Shown here piece by piece: positions 1-10,017 of a stretch of 40,000 bases of DNA. A model generated the notes under the pieces. The model was not told the origin of the DNA. It was given only the letters and a program-made list of their open reading frames with translations, and did no database searches. Source of the DNA: Prorocentrum cordatum (lineage: Eukaryota; Sar; Dinophyceae; Prorocentrales; Prorocentraceae); contig CAUYUJ010000379.1 in assembly GCA_963575745.1 (NCBI GenBank), positions 1-40,000 on the forward strand, read 5' to 3'. Within the stretch, counting starts at the first letter, position 1. Each line of letters starts with the position of its first letter. Both the position numbers and the translations under genes were made by a program.

Positions 1-188
1 GGAGGAGGAGGAATAGGAGGGGGAGGAGCAGCGGGACGAGGATGATGATGGATGAGGAGGAGGAGGAGGAGGAGGAGGAGGAGGAGGAGGAAGAGGAGGA
101 GGAGGAGGAGGAGGAGGAGGAGGAGGAGGAGGAGGAGGGATGATGAGGAGGCGGAGGAGGAGGAGGAGGGAGGAGGAGGAGGAAGAGG
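1..188. repeat. GGA microsatellite
   Basis: Nearly pure GGA repeat with a few A and T substitutions. It continues off the left edge of the window. Open frames through it are poly-Gly, poly-Glu or poly-Arg and are not evidence for a gene. Confidence 0.97.
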
Positions 189-660
189 ATGAGGAGGAGG
201 ATGATGAGTACGACCACTACTACTAGGACGAAGCAGGCTGACGAGGATGAACTTAACACTGATACTACTACGAATAAGACCGATACTGCACATACGAATA
301 CTAGGACGAACAGTACTACTACGAGCACTATCATTACTAACACTAATACTAGACGATTGCACAGAAGAAGGCGACGACTACTACTACTGCTGATAATAGT
401 ATTAAGAAGACTACTATTACTACTTCGAGGAACACTACTACTAATAACGATACTAATCATCGTACTACTGCGAATACGACTCATACGAACACGACGAATA
501 CGATTGCGAATGTTAATGCTGATGAGGCTACGACTGCGAACAGTAATTCGAATAACACGGGGAACACTAATACTTACTCATGGTACTGGTACGAAACAGA
601 CGAAACATACCAACACAGCATAACACAACTAACACACCGAAATATACTACCATGACGACT
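189..660. repeat. Degenerate ACT/ACG/AAT trinucleotide island
   Basis: A 470-base stretch with three-base periodicity built from ACT, ACG, AAT, ATA and GAA words, clearly richer in A, T and C than the GGA arrays on either side. It reads as a Thr/Asn/Arg-rich open frame, but the composition explains the openness. A second island of the same kind lies at 36986-37930, again embedded in GGA array. Confidence 0.85.
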
Positions 661-1440
661 AATTCGACTCATACGAGGAGGAGGCGGAGAAGAAGGAGGC
701 GGAGGCGGAGGAGGAGGAGGAGGAGGAGGAGGAGGAGTTGGATGAGGAGGAAGGAGGAGGAAGGATGATGATGCTGAGGAGAGGGAGGGAGGAGGAAGAG
801 GAAGGAGGATACGGAGGAGGATGAGGAGGAGGAGGCGGAGGAGGAGGAAGAGGGCGAGCAGGAGGAGGAGGAGGAGGAGGAGGAGGGGGAGGTGGGGGAT
901 GAGGGAGGCGGAGGAGGAGGAAGGACAAGGGCGAAGTCAGCAGGAGAGGAGCAGGAGAGGAGGAGGGAGGAGGAGGAGGAGGAGGAGGGGAGGGGAGGCG
1001 GCAGGAAGAGTGGGAGGAGTGAGGTGGAGGAGGATGGGAGGAGGGAGGAGAGGGAGGAGGAGGAGGAAGGAATAGGAGGAGGAATGTGAGGAGTGAGGCG
1101 GAGGAGGAGAGGAGGAGGAGGAGGGGAGGAGGGAGGAGGAGGAGGAGGATGAGGTGGAGGAGGAGGAGAGGAGGAGGAGGGAGGGGGGGGAGGAGGAGGA
1201 GGAGGAGGAGGGGAGGAGGAGGGAGGAGGAGGAGAAGGCGGAGGAGGAGGAGGAGGGGTGGGGTAGGAGGAGGAGGAGGAGGAGGAGGAGGAGGAGGAGG
1301 GAGGGGGACGAGGAGCAGGAGGAGGGGAGAAGAGGAGAAGGAGGAGGAGGAGGAGGAGGAGGGAAGAGGAGGAGGAGGAGTGAGGAGGAGGAGGAGGAGG
1401 AGGAGGAGGAGGTGAGTGGGGGAGTGAGGAGGTAGGGGAG
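661..1440. repeat. GGA microsatellite array
   Basis: About 780 bases of GGA/GAGGA repeat with scattered interruptions (GGC, GTGGA, GAT). No stop codons arise, so frames are open on both strands; the 938- and 842-residue minus-strand frames running through here are products of this composition. Confidence 0.96.
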
Positions 1441-2045
1441 GAGTAGCAGGGGACTAGCAAGAAGGAGAGATGGCGAGGGCGAGGGCGAGGGCTGAGGGCG
1501 AGGGTGAGGAGACGGAGGAGGAGAAGGAGAAGAGGAAGGAGGAGAAGGAGGAGGAGGAGGAGGAGGAGGAGGAAGGGCGGCGAGCGGCGAGGAGCAGAAG
1601 CCGCAGGGCGAGAGCTGAGGGCGGGAGGAGGAGGAGGAGTGAGGAGAGGAGGAGGAGGAGGTGGAGGAGCGAGGACGAGGAGGAGGAGGTGAGAAGAGGA
1701 GAAAGAAGGAGGTGGCGGAGGAGGAGGGAGGGAGGGCTGTGGAGAGGAGGAGAGGAGGAAAGGAGGAGGGCGAGGGGCTGGGCGAGGGCTGAGTGCGAGG
1801 AGTGCGGAGGGCGGAGGAGGCCGAGGCGAGGGCGAGGGCGAGGAGGCGATGAGGTGGAGGAGGAGGAGGAGGAGGAGGAGGAGTATAACGAGGGCGTGGA
1901 CGAGGGCGAGGGTGAGGGCGAGGGCGAGAGCGAGGGCGAGGAGGAGGAAGAGGCGGAGGAGGAGGAGGAGGAGGAGGAGGAGGAGGAGGAGGAGGAGGAA
2001 GAGGAGGAGGAGGAGGAGGAAGAGGAGGAGGAGAAGAAGATGGAG
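1441..2045. repeat. GGA / GAGGGC mixed repeat
   Basis: A more interrupted array in which GGA runs alternate with GAGGGC blocks (for example 1472-1510 and 1890-1940). The plus frame reads as Arg/Ala/Glu-rich low complexity. It could in principle be a charged coding segment leading into the exon-like stretch at 2053, but nothing demonstrates this. Confidence 0.9.
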
Positions 2046-2052
2046 GAGCCGA

Positions 2053-2165
2053 CCCCCAGTACCGCCACCCGCACGCCCTCCTCGCTGCCGGAGCGCTGGC
2101 CGCCGCCCTCCGCGTGGCCGAGGCGCCCGCCTCCCATCTGGAGGAGCGGCCGCCGCTGCCTTCGA
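2053..2165 (+). CDS. Exon-like segment between microsatellites
   Basis: A GC-rich stretch between the GGA array and a GAC array. The plus frame beginning near 2056 reads as ordinary protein with Ala-rich helix character (it includes HPHALLAAGALAAALRVAEA), unlike its low-complexity surroundings. No convincing splice acceptor precedes it, because the upstream sequence is purine only. The minus strand is also open and not implausible there, so strand is uncertain. I do not recognise a family. It may be an exon fragment whose flanks were replaced by microsatellite growth. Confidence 0.25.
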
Positions 2166-2198
2166 CGACGACGAGGGCCTCGACGACGACGACTGCCT

Positions 2199-2236
<38 letters not shown>

Positions 2237-2252
2237 GCGGCGGCGGCGGCCA
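2160..2252. repeat. GAC then GGC microsatellite
   Basis: Runs of GAC (about 2165-2222) passing directly into GGC (about 2222-2250). The strand reads poly-Asp/poly-Gly, poly-Thr/poly-Ala or poly-Arg depending on frame. Confidence 0.95.
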
Positions 2253-2443
2253 CGGCTTGCCGCCGCTGTCTGTGTCGTTGTTTTCGTCGTTTTGTGTGAT
2301 GTCGTTGAGGAGGACAAGGTGTCGATACCGCTGCCCACGACGAGCATCTTGGACTAACTTGAGAGAAACACGCGCGAAACCAGACAATGTTCTGGGAATG
2401 GACGTCAGAGCGATGGCAAGGTGAGCTCCCCACCGTCGCCCAA

Positions 2444-2536
2444 ACGCGGAAGCTTGGCGCGTGGGCCGAGCGCACACCGACAGCCGTGTCGAGTTTCCGC
2501 GGGGCTTCGGCGGAGAAGACGTCACAGGAGGAGCAG
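2444..2536 (+). repeat. Dispersed repeat R1, copy 1
   Basis: A 93-base block that recurs at 8700-8792 with only 5 differences by eye (about 95% identity). Both copies can be read in the same plus frame, and both are preceded by a Trp-Thr-Ser codon run, with a 9-codon length difference between that run and the block. Four of the five differences change the amino acid in that frame, so there is no sign of selection on a protein. It is best treated as a transposed or duplicated repeat, possibly one carrying a former exon. Confidence 0.85.
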
Positions 2537-2670
2537 CTGCCGATACGGTTGACTGCCCTTCCGTAGTGTTTGTTCCAAGCCCTCCTTGTGTTGGGTACTC
2601 GTTTAGAATAGAGCACTGTGGTATCCACCTCCCGCCCTCTCCTCCTTCTTCTCTCCTGTGTAAGCGGTTC

Positions 2671-3185
2671 CCTGCGGGGCTGCGATCTGCGCAACTGTCG
2701 CCACTTCGTGGGCTCCTGGGAGGCCCAGCGGAGGTACGTCTTACGCAGACCACTTTGAGACCTCCCTGTCCCCTGCGGGGCTGCGATCTGCGCAACTGTC
2801 GCCACTTTGGTGGGTTCCTGGGAGGCCCAGCGGAGGTACGTTTTACGCAGACCACTTTGAGGCCTCCCTGTCCCCTGGGGTGGCTGCCATCTGCGCAACT
2901 GTCGCCACTGTCGTGGGTTCCTGGGAGGCCCAGCGGAGGGGTACGTCTTACGCAGACCACTTTGAGGCCTCCCTGTCCCTTGCGGGGCTGCGATCTGCGC
3001 AACTGTCGCCACATTCGTGGGTTCTTGGGAGGCCCAGCGGATGTACGTCTTACGCAGACCACTTTGAGGCCTCCCTGTCCCTTGCGGGGCTGCGATCTGC
3101 GCAACTGTCGCCACTTTGGTGGGTTCCTGGGAGGCCCAGCGGAGGTACGTTTTACGCAAACCACTTTGGGGCCTCCCTGTCCCCT
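2671..3185. repeat. Tandem array, 101-104 base unit, 5 copies
   Basis: Five tandem copies marked by TGCGATCTGC (or TGCCATCTGC) at 2681, 2782, 2885, 2989 and 3091. Each unit contains a conserved CAGCGGAGGTACGT block and ends with CTCCCTGTCCC. Copies differ by small indels of 1-3 bases, so no single frame is kept, which argues against a protein repeat. A partial further copy reappears at 4807-4865. Confidence 0.95.
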
Positions 3186-4806
3186 TGGCGCACCTGGCGC
3201 ACCTGGCGCACCTGGCGCGCACCTGGCGCGCACCTGGCGCGCACCTGGCGCACCTGACGCACCTGACGCACCTGACGCGCTGGGCGCACCTGGCGCGCAC
3301 CTGGCGCACCTGGCGCGCACCTGGCGCACCTGGCGCACCTGGCGCGCCTGGCGCGCCTGGTGCAACTGGCGCGCCTGGTGCATCTGGCGCGCACCTGGCG
3401 CACTGGTGCATCTGGCGCACCTGGCGCACCTGGCGCGCTGGGCGCACCTGGCGCACCTGCCACACTTAGCGCAGACCAGGCGCACCTGGCGCGCCTGTCA
3501 CACCTGGCGCAACTGGCGCACCTGGCGCACTTGTCGCACCTGGCGCACATGGCGCGCCTGGCTCACTTGGCGCGCCTGGCGCAACTGGCGCACCTGGCAC
3601 ACCTGGCGCAACTGGCGCACCTGGCGCACCTGGCGCGCACCTGGCGCACCTGGCGCGCACCTGGCGCACACGTGGCGCACACCTGATCCAACTGGCGCAC
3701 CTGGCGCGCGCCTGGCGCGCACCTGGCGCGCACCTGGCGCGCACCTGACGCGCTGGGCGCACCTGGCGCACCAGGCGCGCTGGGAGCACCTGGCGCGCAC
3801 CTGGTGCACCTGGCGCGCTGGGCGCACATGACGCACCTGGCACACCTGGCGCACCTGGCGCACCTGGCGCGCCTGGCGCGCCTGGCGCAACTGGCGCAAC
3901 TGGCGCAACTGGCGCACCTGGCGCACCTGGCGCACCTGGCGCGCGCCTGGCGCGCACCTGGCGCACACCTGGCGCACCTGGCGCACCTGGCGCACCTGGC
4001 GCGCACCTGGCGCGCACCTGGCGCACCTCGCACACCTGGCGCACCTGGCGCACCTGGTGCGCCTGGCGCAACTGGCGCAACTGGCGCAACTGGCGTACCT
4101 GGTGCACCTGGCGCACCTGGCGCGCGCCTGGCGCGCACCTGGCGCACACCTGGCGCACCTGGAGTACCTTGCGCATCTGGCGCGCCTGGCGCACCTGGCG
4201 CCACTGGCGCACCTGGCGCACCTGGCGCACCTGGCGCGCTAGGCGCACCTGGCGCGCACCTGGCGCACCTGGCGCGCACCTGGCGCACCTGACGCGCCTG
4301 GCGCAACTGGCGCACCTGGCGCGCCTGGCGCGCTAGGCGCACCTGGCGCACACCTGGCGCACACCTGGCGCACCTGGCTCACTTGGCGCGCCTGGCGCAC
4401 CTGGCGCACCTGGCGCGCCTGGCGCGCCTGGCGCACCTGGCGCACCTGGCGCTCGTGGCGCGCCTGGAGCGACTGGCGCATCTGGCGCACCTGGCGCCAC
4501 TGGCGCACCTGGCGCACCTGGCGCGCGTGGCGCGCCTGGCGCACCTGGCGTACTTGGCGCAGCTGGCGCACCTGGCACACCTGGCGCGCTGGGCGCACCT
4601 GGCGCACGTGGCACACCCGGCGCACACCTGGCGCACACCTGGCGCACACTTGGCGCACCTGGCGCGCCTGGCGCACCTGGCGCACCTGGCGCTCCTGGCG
4701 CGCCTGGCGCACCTGGCGCACGTGGCGCACGTGGCGCACCTGGCGCACCTGGCGCACTTGGCGCACCTGGCGCACCTTGCGCACCTGGCGCGTGTTTGGT
4801 TCACCT
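3186..4806. repeat. 9-base satellite, CTGGCGCAC unit, about 1.6 kb
   Basis: About 180 copies of CTGGCGCAC with variants CTGGCGCGC, CTGGCGCAA and CTGGTGCAC, and occasional 11-base units with an extra GC. The array starts exactly where the fifth 101-base unit ends and is followed by a partial 101-base unit, so it appears to have expanded inside that array. All six frames are largely open (Gly-Ala-Pro, Leu-Ala-His, Trp-Arg-Thr and the reverse equivalents) simply because the unit has no stop codon. I see no gene here. Confidence 0.97.
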
Positions 4807-4865
4807 GGCGCGCATGGGCTTCTGGGGGGCTCAGCGGAGGTACGTCCTACGCAGATCACCACTAT
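4807..4865. repeat. Partial copy of the 101-base unit
   Basis: GGGCTTCTGGGGGGCTCAGC followed by GGAGGTACGT and CTACGCAGATCACC matches the second half of the units at 2671-3185. It shows that the 9-base satellite lies within the older tandem array. Confidence 0.8.
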
Positions 4866-4977
4866 ACCCTGGCGCCGAAATGTCCTTCGGTATCGAGTGG
4901 TCCTGAATGCAATTGCCAGTTGTGTAGAAAGGGTTGGGTACGTCGCAGGATAATGTTTTGAGGTCTCGTGGGCGCCC

Positions 4978-5090
4978 TCGTCGCCACGGCTGGATTCGCT
5001 TCGACATCCTGGGCAGAACTCAACTCGGGAGAGGTCCGGGGAGCAGCGGTATCGGCATCTCCCTATTCCCCTCTTGATTTGCTTCTTCCC
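4978..5090 (+). repeat. Dispersed repeat R2, copy 1
   Basis: A block running from CGTCGCCACGGC through GGGCAGAAC and GGGAGAGGTC to ATCGGCATCT and CTATTCCCCTC. The same series of blocks is found at 10853-10945, more degraded at 27640-27725, and as a 3' part only at 10598-10640. The family is about 100 bases long and is not recognisable to me. Confidence 0.75.
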
Positions 5091-5252
5091 CCCAAAAGTC
5101 GCGGCGGCCGTTCAGGTTTGTTTTCATGGAAATTTTGAATTTTGCTGATTTCGCGGCCACTGGCGCCGAATAGGGGCTGATTGGTTGACGGTTCGGGGCG
5201 TGTGCTGCTATTTGCCGCTGATCAATTGCCGCTACCTTTGGCTAGTTGCCTA

Positions 5253-5274
5253 TCCGCCAACCTTTTGGCTCAGA
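5253..5274 (+). other. Degenerate dinoflagellate spliced-leader-like relic
   Basis: This 22-base stretch matches the dinoflagellate spliced leader at 15 of 22 positions, including an unbroken TTTTGGCTCA core and a TCCG start at exactly the right spacing. A weaker similar stretch (CCGCTACCTTTGGCTAG) ends 8 bases upstream. Genomic leader relics are known in dinoflagellates, where trans-spliced mRNAs have been reverse-transcribed and reinserted. A 10-base exact core could also occur by chance in 40 kb, so this is suggestive only. No convincing coding sequence follows. Confidence 0.3.
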
Positions 5275-5305
5275 CCGATTTTCATAGAAACGAACGTAAG
5301 TCGAT

Positions 5306-5430
5306 GGTTGTGCCAGGGTGTGGTTTCCGATCGGCACCGTGCGGGCCTGGGGAGCACGACTCTGTCCTCCCGCCCCCCTGTGTGCCCCCCGGGGTGCCGG
5401 TCGCAAACCACACCAGTTGCAAAGCACACC
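5306..5430. mobile_element. Foldback element (inverted repeat), 5.3 kb
   Basis: The left arm GGTGTGGTTTCCGATCGGCACC (read from about 5317) pairs with a right arm whose complement reads GGTGTGGTTTGCGACC followed by GGCACC, and similarity continues outward to the GGTTGTGCC / GGTGTGC ends. Total length is about 125 bases with a short C-rich loop. Its size and structure are those of a non-autonomous foldback or MITE-like element; no coding capacity. Confidence 0.75.
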
Positions 5431-5999
5431 CTTCGGAGTCGCCGAGTAAGGCCTTTTCTCGACCCTGGCCTCCTGGGGGCAGTTTTCGCGTCTGGGGTCA
5501 TCGGAGACCGGTCATGGACGGGGAAGGCCCTCCCCCTGGGAAGGGGTCGAGGCGTCGGCGGCCGGGGCTCTCCGTCGTGGTCCGCGCCCTGCGTGTCCGC
5601 AGCCGCGTCTGCGACCTCGTCTCCCTCCGGGCGGGAGGGGCAGGGGCCCGCTTTTGATCCCCTGTGCGGCACGGGCCGTTACCGGGAGGGGCAGGGGGGC
5701 GGGCGAGGGGGCTGGTGGCGTCACGATTCTCGCCGGCGCCGTTTTTGGGAATTCGCTCCCCCTTGCAATTTCCGAACGGCGACGGCGCGAGCCGTGACGT
5801 TATCAGGAGTGGGGGAAGGGAGGGAGTATCACAGGTAATGGCTGTTATCGCGAATCGTAAAACAGCGCGCTCCAGGAGGATGGGGATTTGGGATGGGAGG
5901 CTGCTGAGGAGGGATCGGGGACAAGGAGAGGACGACGAGGAGGAGCAGGCGGATAAGGAGGATCACGAGCAGTCGCCGAGCTGAGTCGTCGGTTCATCC
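5431..5999. other. GC-rich stretch, no confident gene
   Basis: GC-rich sequence with a short direct repeat (CGGGAGGGGCAGGGG near 5630 and 5684). A plus-strand 48-codon frame at 5838-5984 starts with ATG and ends in an acidic Glu/Asp-rich tail, and a 217-codon frame covers 5185-5838, but neither has recognisable domains or clear splice boundaries. I leave both uncalled. Confidence 0.5.
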
Positions 6000-6285
6000 T
6001 TCCCTCCTCTTGTTCCCTCGCCCATCCCGCCTCTCTTCCTCTTCTTTCCATGCCTGCCTCTTCGCCCTTCCCCTTCCTCTCTTCTTCTCCAAACCTGTCC
6101 TCTCGTCGTGTCCGTTCCATCACTTTCTCCACATTCTTCCCCTTCCTCTTTCTCCTCTAACCTCCCTGTCGCCCTCGCCCCTCGTCTGCTTCTCGTACTT
6201 GTCGCGGAACTGGTCCTCCAGCCTCCATTGAGGATTCAGGTTCTCTGCTGCTCCCTCCTCCTCGTCCTCCACTTCTCCCCCCGCG
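6000..6285. repeat. Pyrimidine-rich tract
   Basis: About 285 bases of irregular C/T-rich sequence on the plus strand with TCCTC, CTTCC and CCCTTCC words. It resembles the tract at 39125-39510. It may be intronic, but no splice pair is evident. Confidence 0.7.
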
Positions 6286-6461
6286 ACCGTGCGTTCAATT
6301 TCTCTCTACGTGAAGCCCAAGGCACAGATGTTGCCGCTGACGGGAGCCCTGTTCGCTCCTTATGAAAAACTCTTCCTTGTCGCCATCGAGGCCGGTCGAA
6401 AGGGGGGGGCCGGCCTTTCGCCTGAGACTTCTTCACCACTTATGATCTTGCAGCTTACACA

Positions 6462-6715
6462 TCGGCAACAGTTTCACGGATTGAGGGCGGGTGGTTTTCA
6501 AAATGTGGTTCTCCACTCAGAGCCGCGCACATTCGTTTTAAACAATTGCGAGAGTTTCGCGCGTAGAGGGCGTGCCTTTTTCAAAATGTGGCTCTCGCTT
6601 TAGCACCGCGCACGTTCGTTTAATCAACTTGCAAGAGTTTCAAGGATTGATGGCGGTTGTTTTTTGAAATATGGCTCTCGCTTTAGCGCTCACGGATGCC
6701 CATGGTCAGTGTACC
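6462..6715 (+). repeat. Tandem repeat, about 84-base unit, 3 copies
   Basis: Three successive units aligned on TCAAAATGTGG at 6498, TCAAAATGTGG at 6581 and TGAAATATGG at 6665. Each carries GGCTCTCGCTTTAGC-like and CCGCGCACRTTCGTTT-like blocks and ends with TTGCRAGAGTTTC. The same unit occurs on the opposite strand at 25040-25215. Confidence 0.9.
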
Positions 6716-6935
6716 AGAGATGGCGTTTTGGAACGATTCAGGATTGTCAAGGCGCAACAGTTACTTTAATTCGTGGTGTTAAACTCCCAGGACTGGCGTT
6801 CTGGCGCGATTCAGCGTCAAGAAGCAACAGTCAGGTTCATTCGTGGCGTTCGAATCCCGAGAATGGTCTTTCGGCACGCTTGAGGATCTTCAAATGGTTG
6901 TCTCCGAACGGGGCATTTCCCTTAGTGGAAATGAA
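6716..6935 (+). repeat. Tandem repeat, about 70-74-base unit, 2-3 copies
   Basis: Units start with GGCGTTTTGGAACGATTCAG (6722), GGCGTTCTGGCGCGATTCAG (6796) and a more diverged GGTCTTTCGGCACGCTTGAG (about 6864), each followed by a CAACAG and a TTCATTCGTGGCGTT-type block. It directly follows the 84-base array. Confidence 0.75.
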
Positions 6936-7016
6936 TCCTCGTGGGGGTCTATGAAGAGGGCACTTGGAGGGAGGGTTTATCCCAACATCGTTGATGAGTC
7001 TTGGGTTCGCGCTGGT

Positions 7017-7065
7017 CCTCCTCCTCCTCCTCCTCCTCCTCCTCCTCCTCCTCCTCCTCCTCCTC
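7017..7065. repeat. TCC microsatellite
   Basis: Sixteen uninterrupted TCC/CTC units. Confidence 0.97.
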
Positions 7066-8933
7066 CCCTCTGCACTGCAGCGTCGCCGCCTGGCGCGCAC
7101 CCTCCCGCGAAGGCGGCCCGTCGCGGCCATCAGAGGCCTGTTTTCCCCTCGGCCTGGGTCAGGGGCAGCGATTCGCCAGCCGGAGTGGGTTTCAGGCTTT
7201 TCCTGCGGTCCCCATCGTATTTTGTTATATGACGTCGGATCTCAGGGAGCCCATCGTCACGCAGTGGATGCACTATGACACACATGTTGATGGCCTCCTT
7301 TGCAAATGACCACATGGCAAGCGACGGACCCTTTTGAGTGGTATGTTTTTCACGTGCTTGGCAAGCGCAGGCCGTTCAGACCGTTGCGGCGTGGCCGTGA
7401 AGCTCGCTCTGTGGCCTCTCCTTTGCCTTGCCGCCATCTTCGCCTCCATATCGTGGTGCCGACTTGCTGCCTCGAGCCGTCGGGCAGTTCCACGGCTGCG
7501 GAGGCCCGGGGCGCTCGGCCAGAGCGTGCCTCCTCGTCCTCCTCCCGCCTCCCTCCACCTCCCGCCTCCCCCCCGATTCGTGATGCCGCGCTTCGGAGGG
7601 TCTCGCCGGCCAGACGGTGTGAGGTCGCGGAGCGCCCTCCTGTCCCCTATTTCTCGGCTGCGGAGGCCTGGAACGTTGGGCCAGGGCGTGCAGTCGCCCT
7701 CCTCCCTCCCTCCCCCTCCTCTTGATTGATGGTCCGAGGCCCATCGCCTGCAAATTCGGGGCCTCCGCTCGGCCGCTGGCGGCCAACCCCAGCTTCAACA
7801 CGGGGCTTGCCACCCGCCGCCATGTGTTGGTCCGCGGGCGGCACGATGCTGCCACGCCGTGACACTACAGATCTGCTATACTTGTCTAGCTGATCGCGCA
7901 CTGTACCGTCGTCGGCCTCTCCCCCTCTTCGCCTCCTTCCCTCCCCTCTGCTGCCCTTCGCTACCTTACACTGCTCGTGCGGGACCCTGGTGCGCGGCGC
8001 CGCTTTCGAATGGCCTCCGCACCCACGAGCCCCGGCCATGTTTTCTTTTCCTTTCCCCTGCATCCCTCCCCCGCCTTTGTAAGACGGTCTGAATGTCGAG
8101 TGTCGCGTGGGCCTATCGCCTGCGGTCATGCGGCTCGTCTCGAGGTGCCTGTCTTGTGTTTTTGTGTTTCACGGCTCATCTGGAGAATATTGCATGCGGG
8201 TGTAAGCGGTCCGACCACCGTCAGCCGACCCTCCATCTCACTCTGCGGCGCAGCCATGCAGTCGTGTCATGTTCTACAGTGTTTGAGGGTGGAGTTGTGA
8301 ATCTTCGGCGTGGAGAAAACTTTGCAATGGACCACATGGCCCGATTCTGGCCGTCTTGTCCGGCTTGTGGATGATCGATGTGTCCCCGCTTCCGGCGTTT
8401 TTTTTTTGGGGGGGGGGCTTTCTTTGGTGGCTCATCGCGCCACGCTGCTCAATTTATTTTGGAGGACGTGCCGAGGCCTTTTGTGTAGGTCGGTTCTGAG
8501 GGAAACGCGTTGGGGGTCGTGGCCACGGGCCGCCATCGCGGACTCAACTGGTGGAAGGGGGGGGGAGTGTTCTGGCATCGCTCAGACTTGTGCATTTTTC
8601 TCGGCGAGGCCAGCGCTGGAAAATCTGGGCTATGCTCGAGCATATTGGAAAGCACTCAGAAAAACACGCGCACGCGAAGACTGGACGTCCGACGTCCAGA
8701 CGCGGAAGCTTGGCGCGTGGGCCGAGCGCACACCGACAGCCGTGGCGAGGTTCCGCGGGGTTTCGGCGGAGAAGACCTCACAGGAGGACCAGGTACGACA
8801 TATGTCGAAGTAACTGTCCCAATGTTGTCCTGTGTACGGCTCGTAATGGAAGTGCTCATGAGCACGGTGGCTCCCGCTCCTTTTTTCATCTTCACGCGTG
8901 TCTTGATCTTTATCCTCTTCGTTATCACCGTCA
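7066..8933. other. Intergenic stretch with small direct repeats
   Basis: No gene that I can support. It holds a 50-base imperfect direct repeat starting CGGCTGCGGAGGCC at 7493 and 7655; a 20-base near-identical pair centred on CCACATGGC at about 7299 and 8319; a T9G11 run at 8399-8420; and dispersed repeat R1 copy 2. Frames of 60-170 codons exist but none has an identifiable domain. Confidence 0.5.
8700..8792 (+). repeat. Dispersed repeat R1, copy 2
   Basis: Near-identical to 2444-2536. The plus frame through it stays open upstream to 8310 and ends shortly after at 8811. The block is followed by AG/GTACGA, which resembles a splice donor, but the other copy lacks it. Confidence 0.85.
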
Positions 8934-9056
8934 TCAGCGCCATCATCGTCATCATCGTCACCGTCATCACCGCCATCACCGTCATCATCGTCATCCTCAT
9001 CCTCACCGTCAGTAGTTTTGCCCCATGACCGTCATCATTGTCATTACCATCACCTT
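8934..9056. repeat. TCA/TCG-rich microsatellite
   Basis: Interrupted TCATCG / ATCACC / GTCATC repeats. The frames read Ile/Val-rich or His/Arg-rich low complexity. Confidence 0.9.
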
Positions 9057-9059
9057 CGT

Positions 9060-9384
9060 TCACGTCAGAGTTGTTGGCTCGTCATCGTCATACTGATCGC
9101 CCCCGTCGTCCCCGCCTTCATCCCCCATCGCCACCGCCGTCCTCAAACGATCGCGCCGCCCCGCGCCACGCGCGCGCACCTGCGCGCGCCCGTGCGATCC
9201 CGCGATGCCGCTTCCCGCGAGCGTGCCAGGGGCTTCCAGCCAAGTCGCCGCCGCCCTGCCGCCCCCGTGTGGGCGTGCCGAGGGATTCCAGCCAGGGCGC
9301 GGGCCGCGAGGAGCGCAGTGCGTGGGGCAGCCCGTGGGGGATCGCAGGCGATCGTCAAGGTGCTCCCGTGAAGCCACTTGACAG
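9060..9384. other. GC-rich stretch with a short direct repeat
   Basis: GC-rich sequence holding a 60-base-spaced repeat, GCGTGCCAGGGGCTTCCAGC near 9221 and GCGTGCCGAGGGATTCCAGC near 9278. A related GGGCTTCCAGCCAAG block recurs at 10580. No gene recognised. Confidence 0.5.
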
Positions 9385-9871
9385 GTGGCCCAAGGATCCA
9401 AGATTTACCAGTTCGGGCGCGCGGTTTTCCACGCCATGCGGGTAGACCTCGGCGATTGGGTCTTCCCGTGCACGCTAGAGCTGCTTGGCGTTCACGATGG
9501 GAGCGACCACCTTCGTGTTATTGCCAGGCGCGCGATCGCACACGGGAGCTCGGAGCGTTCCCCTTCCTTCCATGTGTCGAGATCGATCGAGAAGGCCCTC
9601 CGCTGTCACCAGCTGGGAACGATGCCGCGGCAGATCTGGCTCGCCGAAGCGAGCTTCATTCAGAAGCAGCGCCGTGCTTCTGTCCAAGCTCGTCATGAGC
9701 TCGCGCAGGAGGAAAGGCAGTACATGCGCTGCAACCCAAACACACCGACGCAAGGAGAGACTGACGATCATTGGCATGGGGGCGTTGCAGAATGTTGTTC
9801 AGAAGTGGCAGCGTGAGAACACCATGGAGCACGACGACAAAGCGCTCTTTGTAGTTACTCATTTGGGCTAG
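9385..9871 (+). CDS. Possible coding fragment, unknown product
   Basis: Two overlapping plus frames have ordinary protein composition. The frame ending at 9816 contains a Gln/Arg/Glu-rich helical stretch (AEASFIQKQRRASVQARHEL). The frame ending at 9871 has a credible C-terminus (LTIIGMGALQNVVQKW, then VVTHLG before the stop). A frame change near 9740 would join the better halves, which would imply a broken gene or an unrecognised intron. No domain is recognised. A simple open frame in GC-rich DNA remains possible. Confidence 0.22.
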
Positions 9872-10017
9872 ATGGTGATGCCACAACGTGGCGCCGGCGG
9901 TAGTGCGCGTCCTTCGCCCATGAGAGAGTGGCGGCGCGGACGCTGGGTACTTGCGCGTCCTTTCCGTGTTCGTTATTCCACTCATCTTCCTCTTTTTCCT
10001 CAGACCTTACGCGCGCG

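Noticed and set aside
669-3485. 938- and 842-codon minus-strand open frames
   Set aside because: They run through GGA arrays, the 101-base array and the 9-base satellite, which contain no stop codons. The predicted proteins are Ser/Leu/Pro and Ala/Arg/Cys repeats.
3186-4862. Collagen-like Gly-Ala-Pro frames in both directions
   Set aside because: The 9-base unit gives periodic peptides in all six frames, and 11-base variants shift the frame often. No unique coding sequence flanks it in frame.
6841-6860. tRNA-like T-loop GTTCGAATCCC
   Set aside because: The flanking bases do not form a T-stem, and no acceptor, D or anticodon arms can be drawn. It is part of the 70-74-base tandem repeat.
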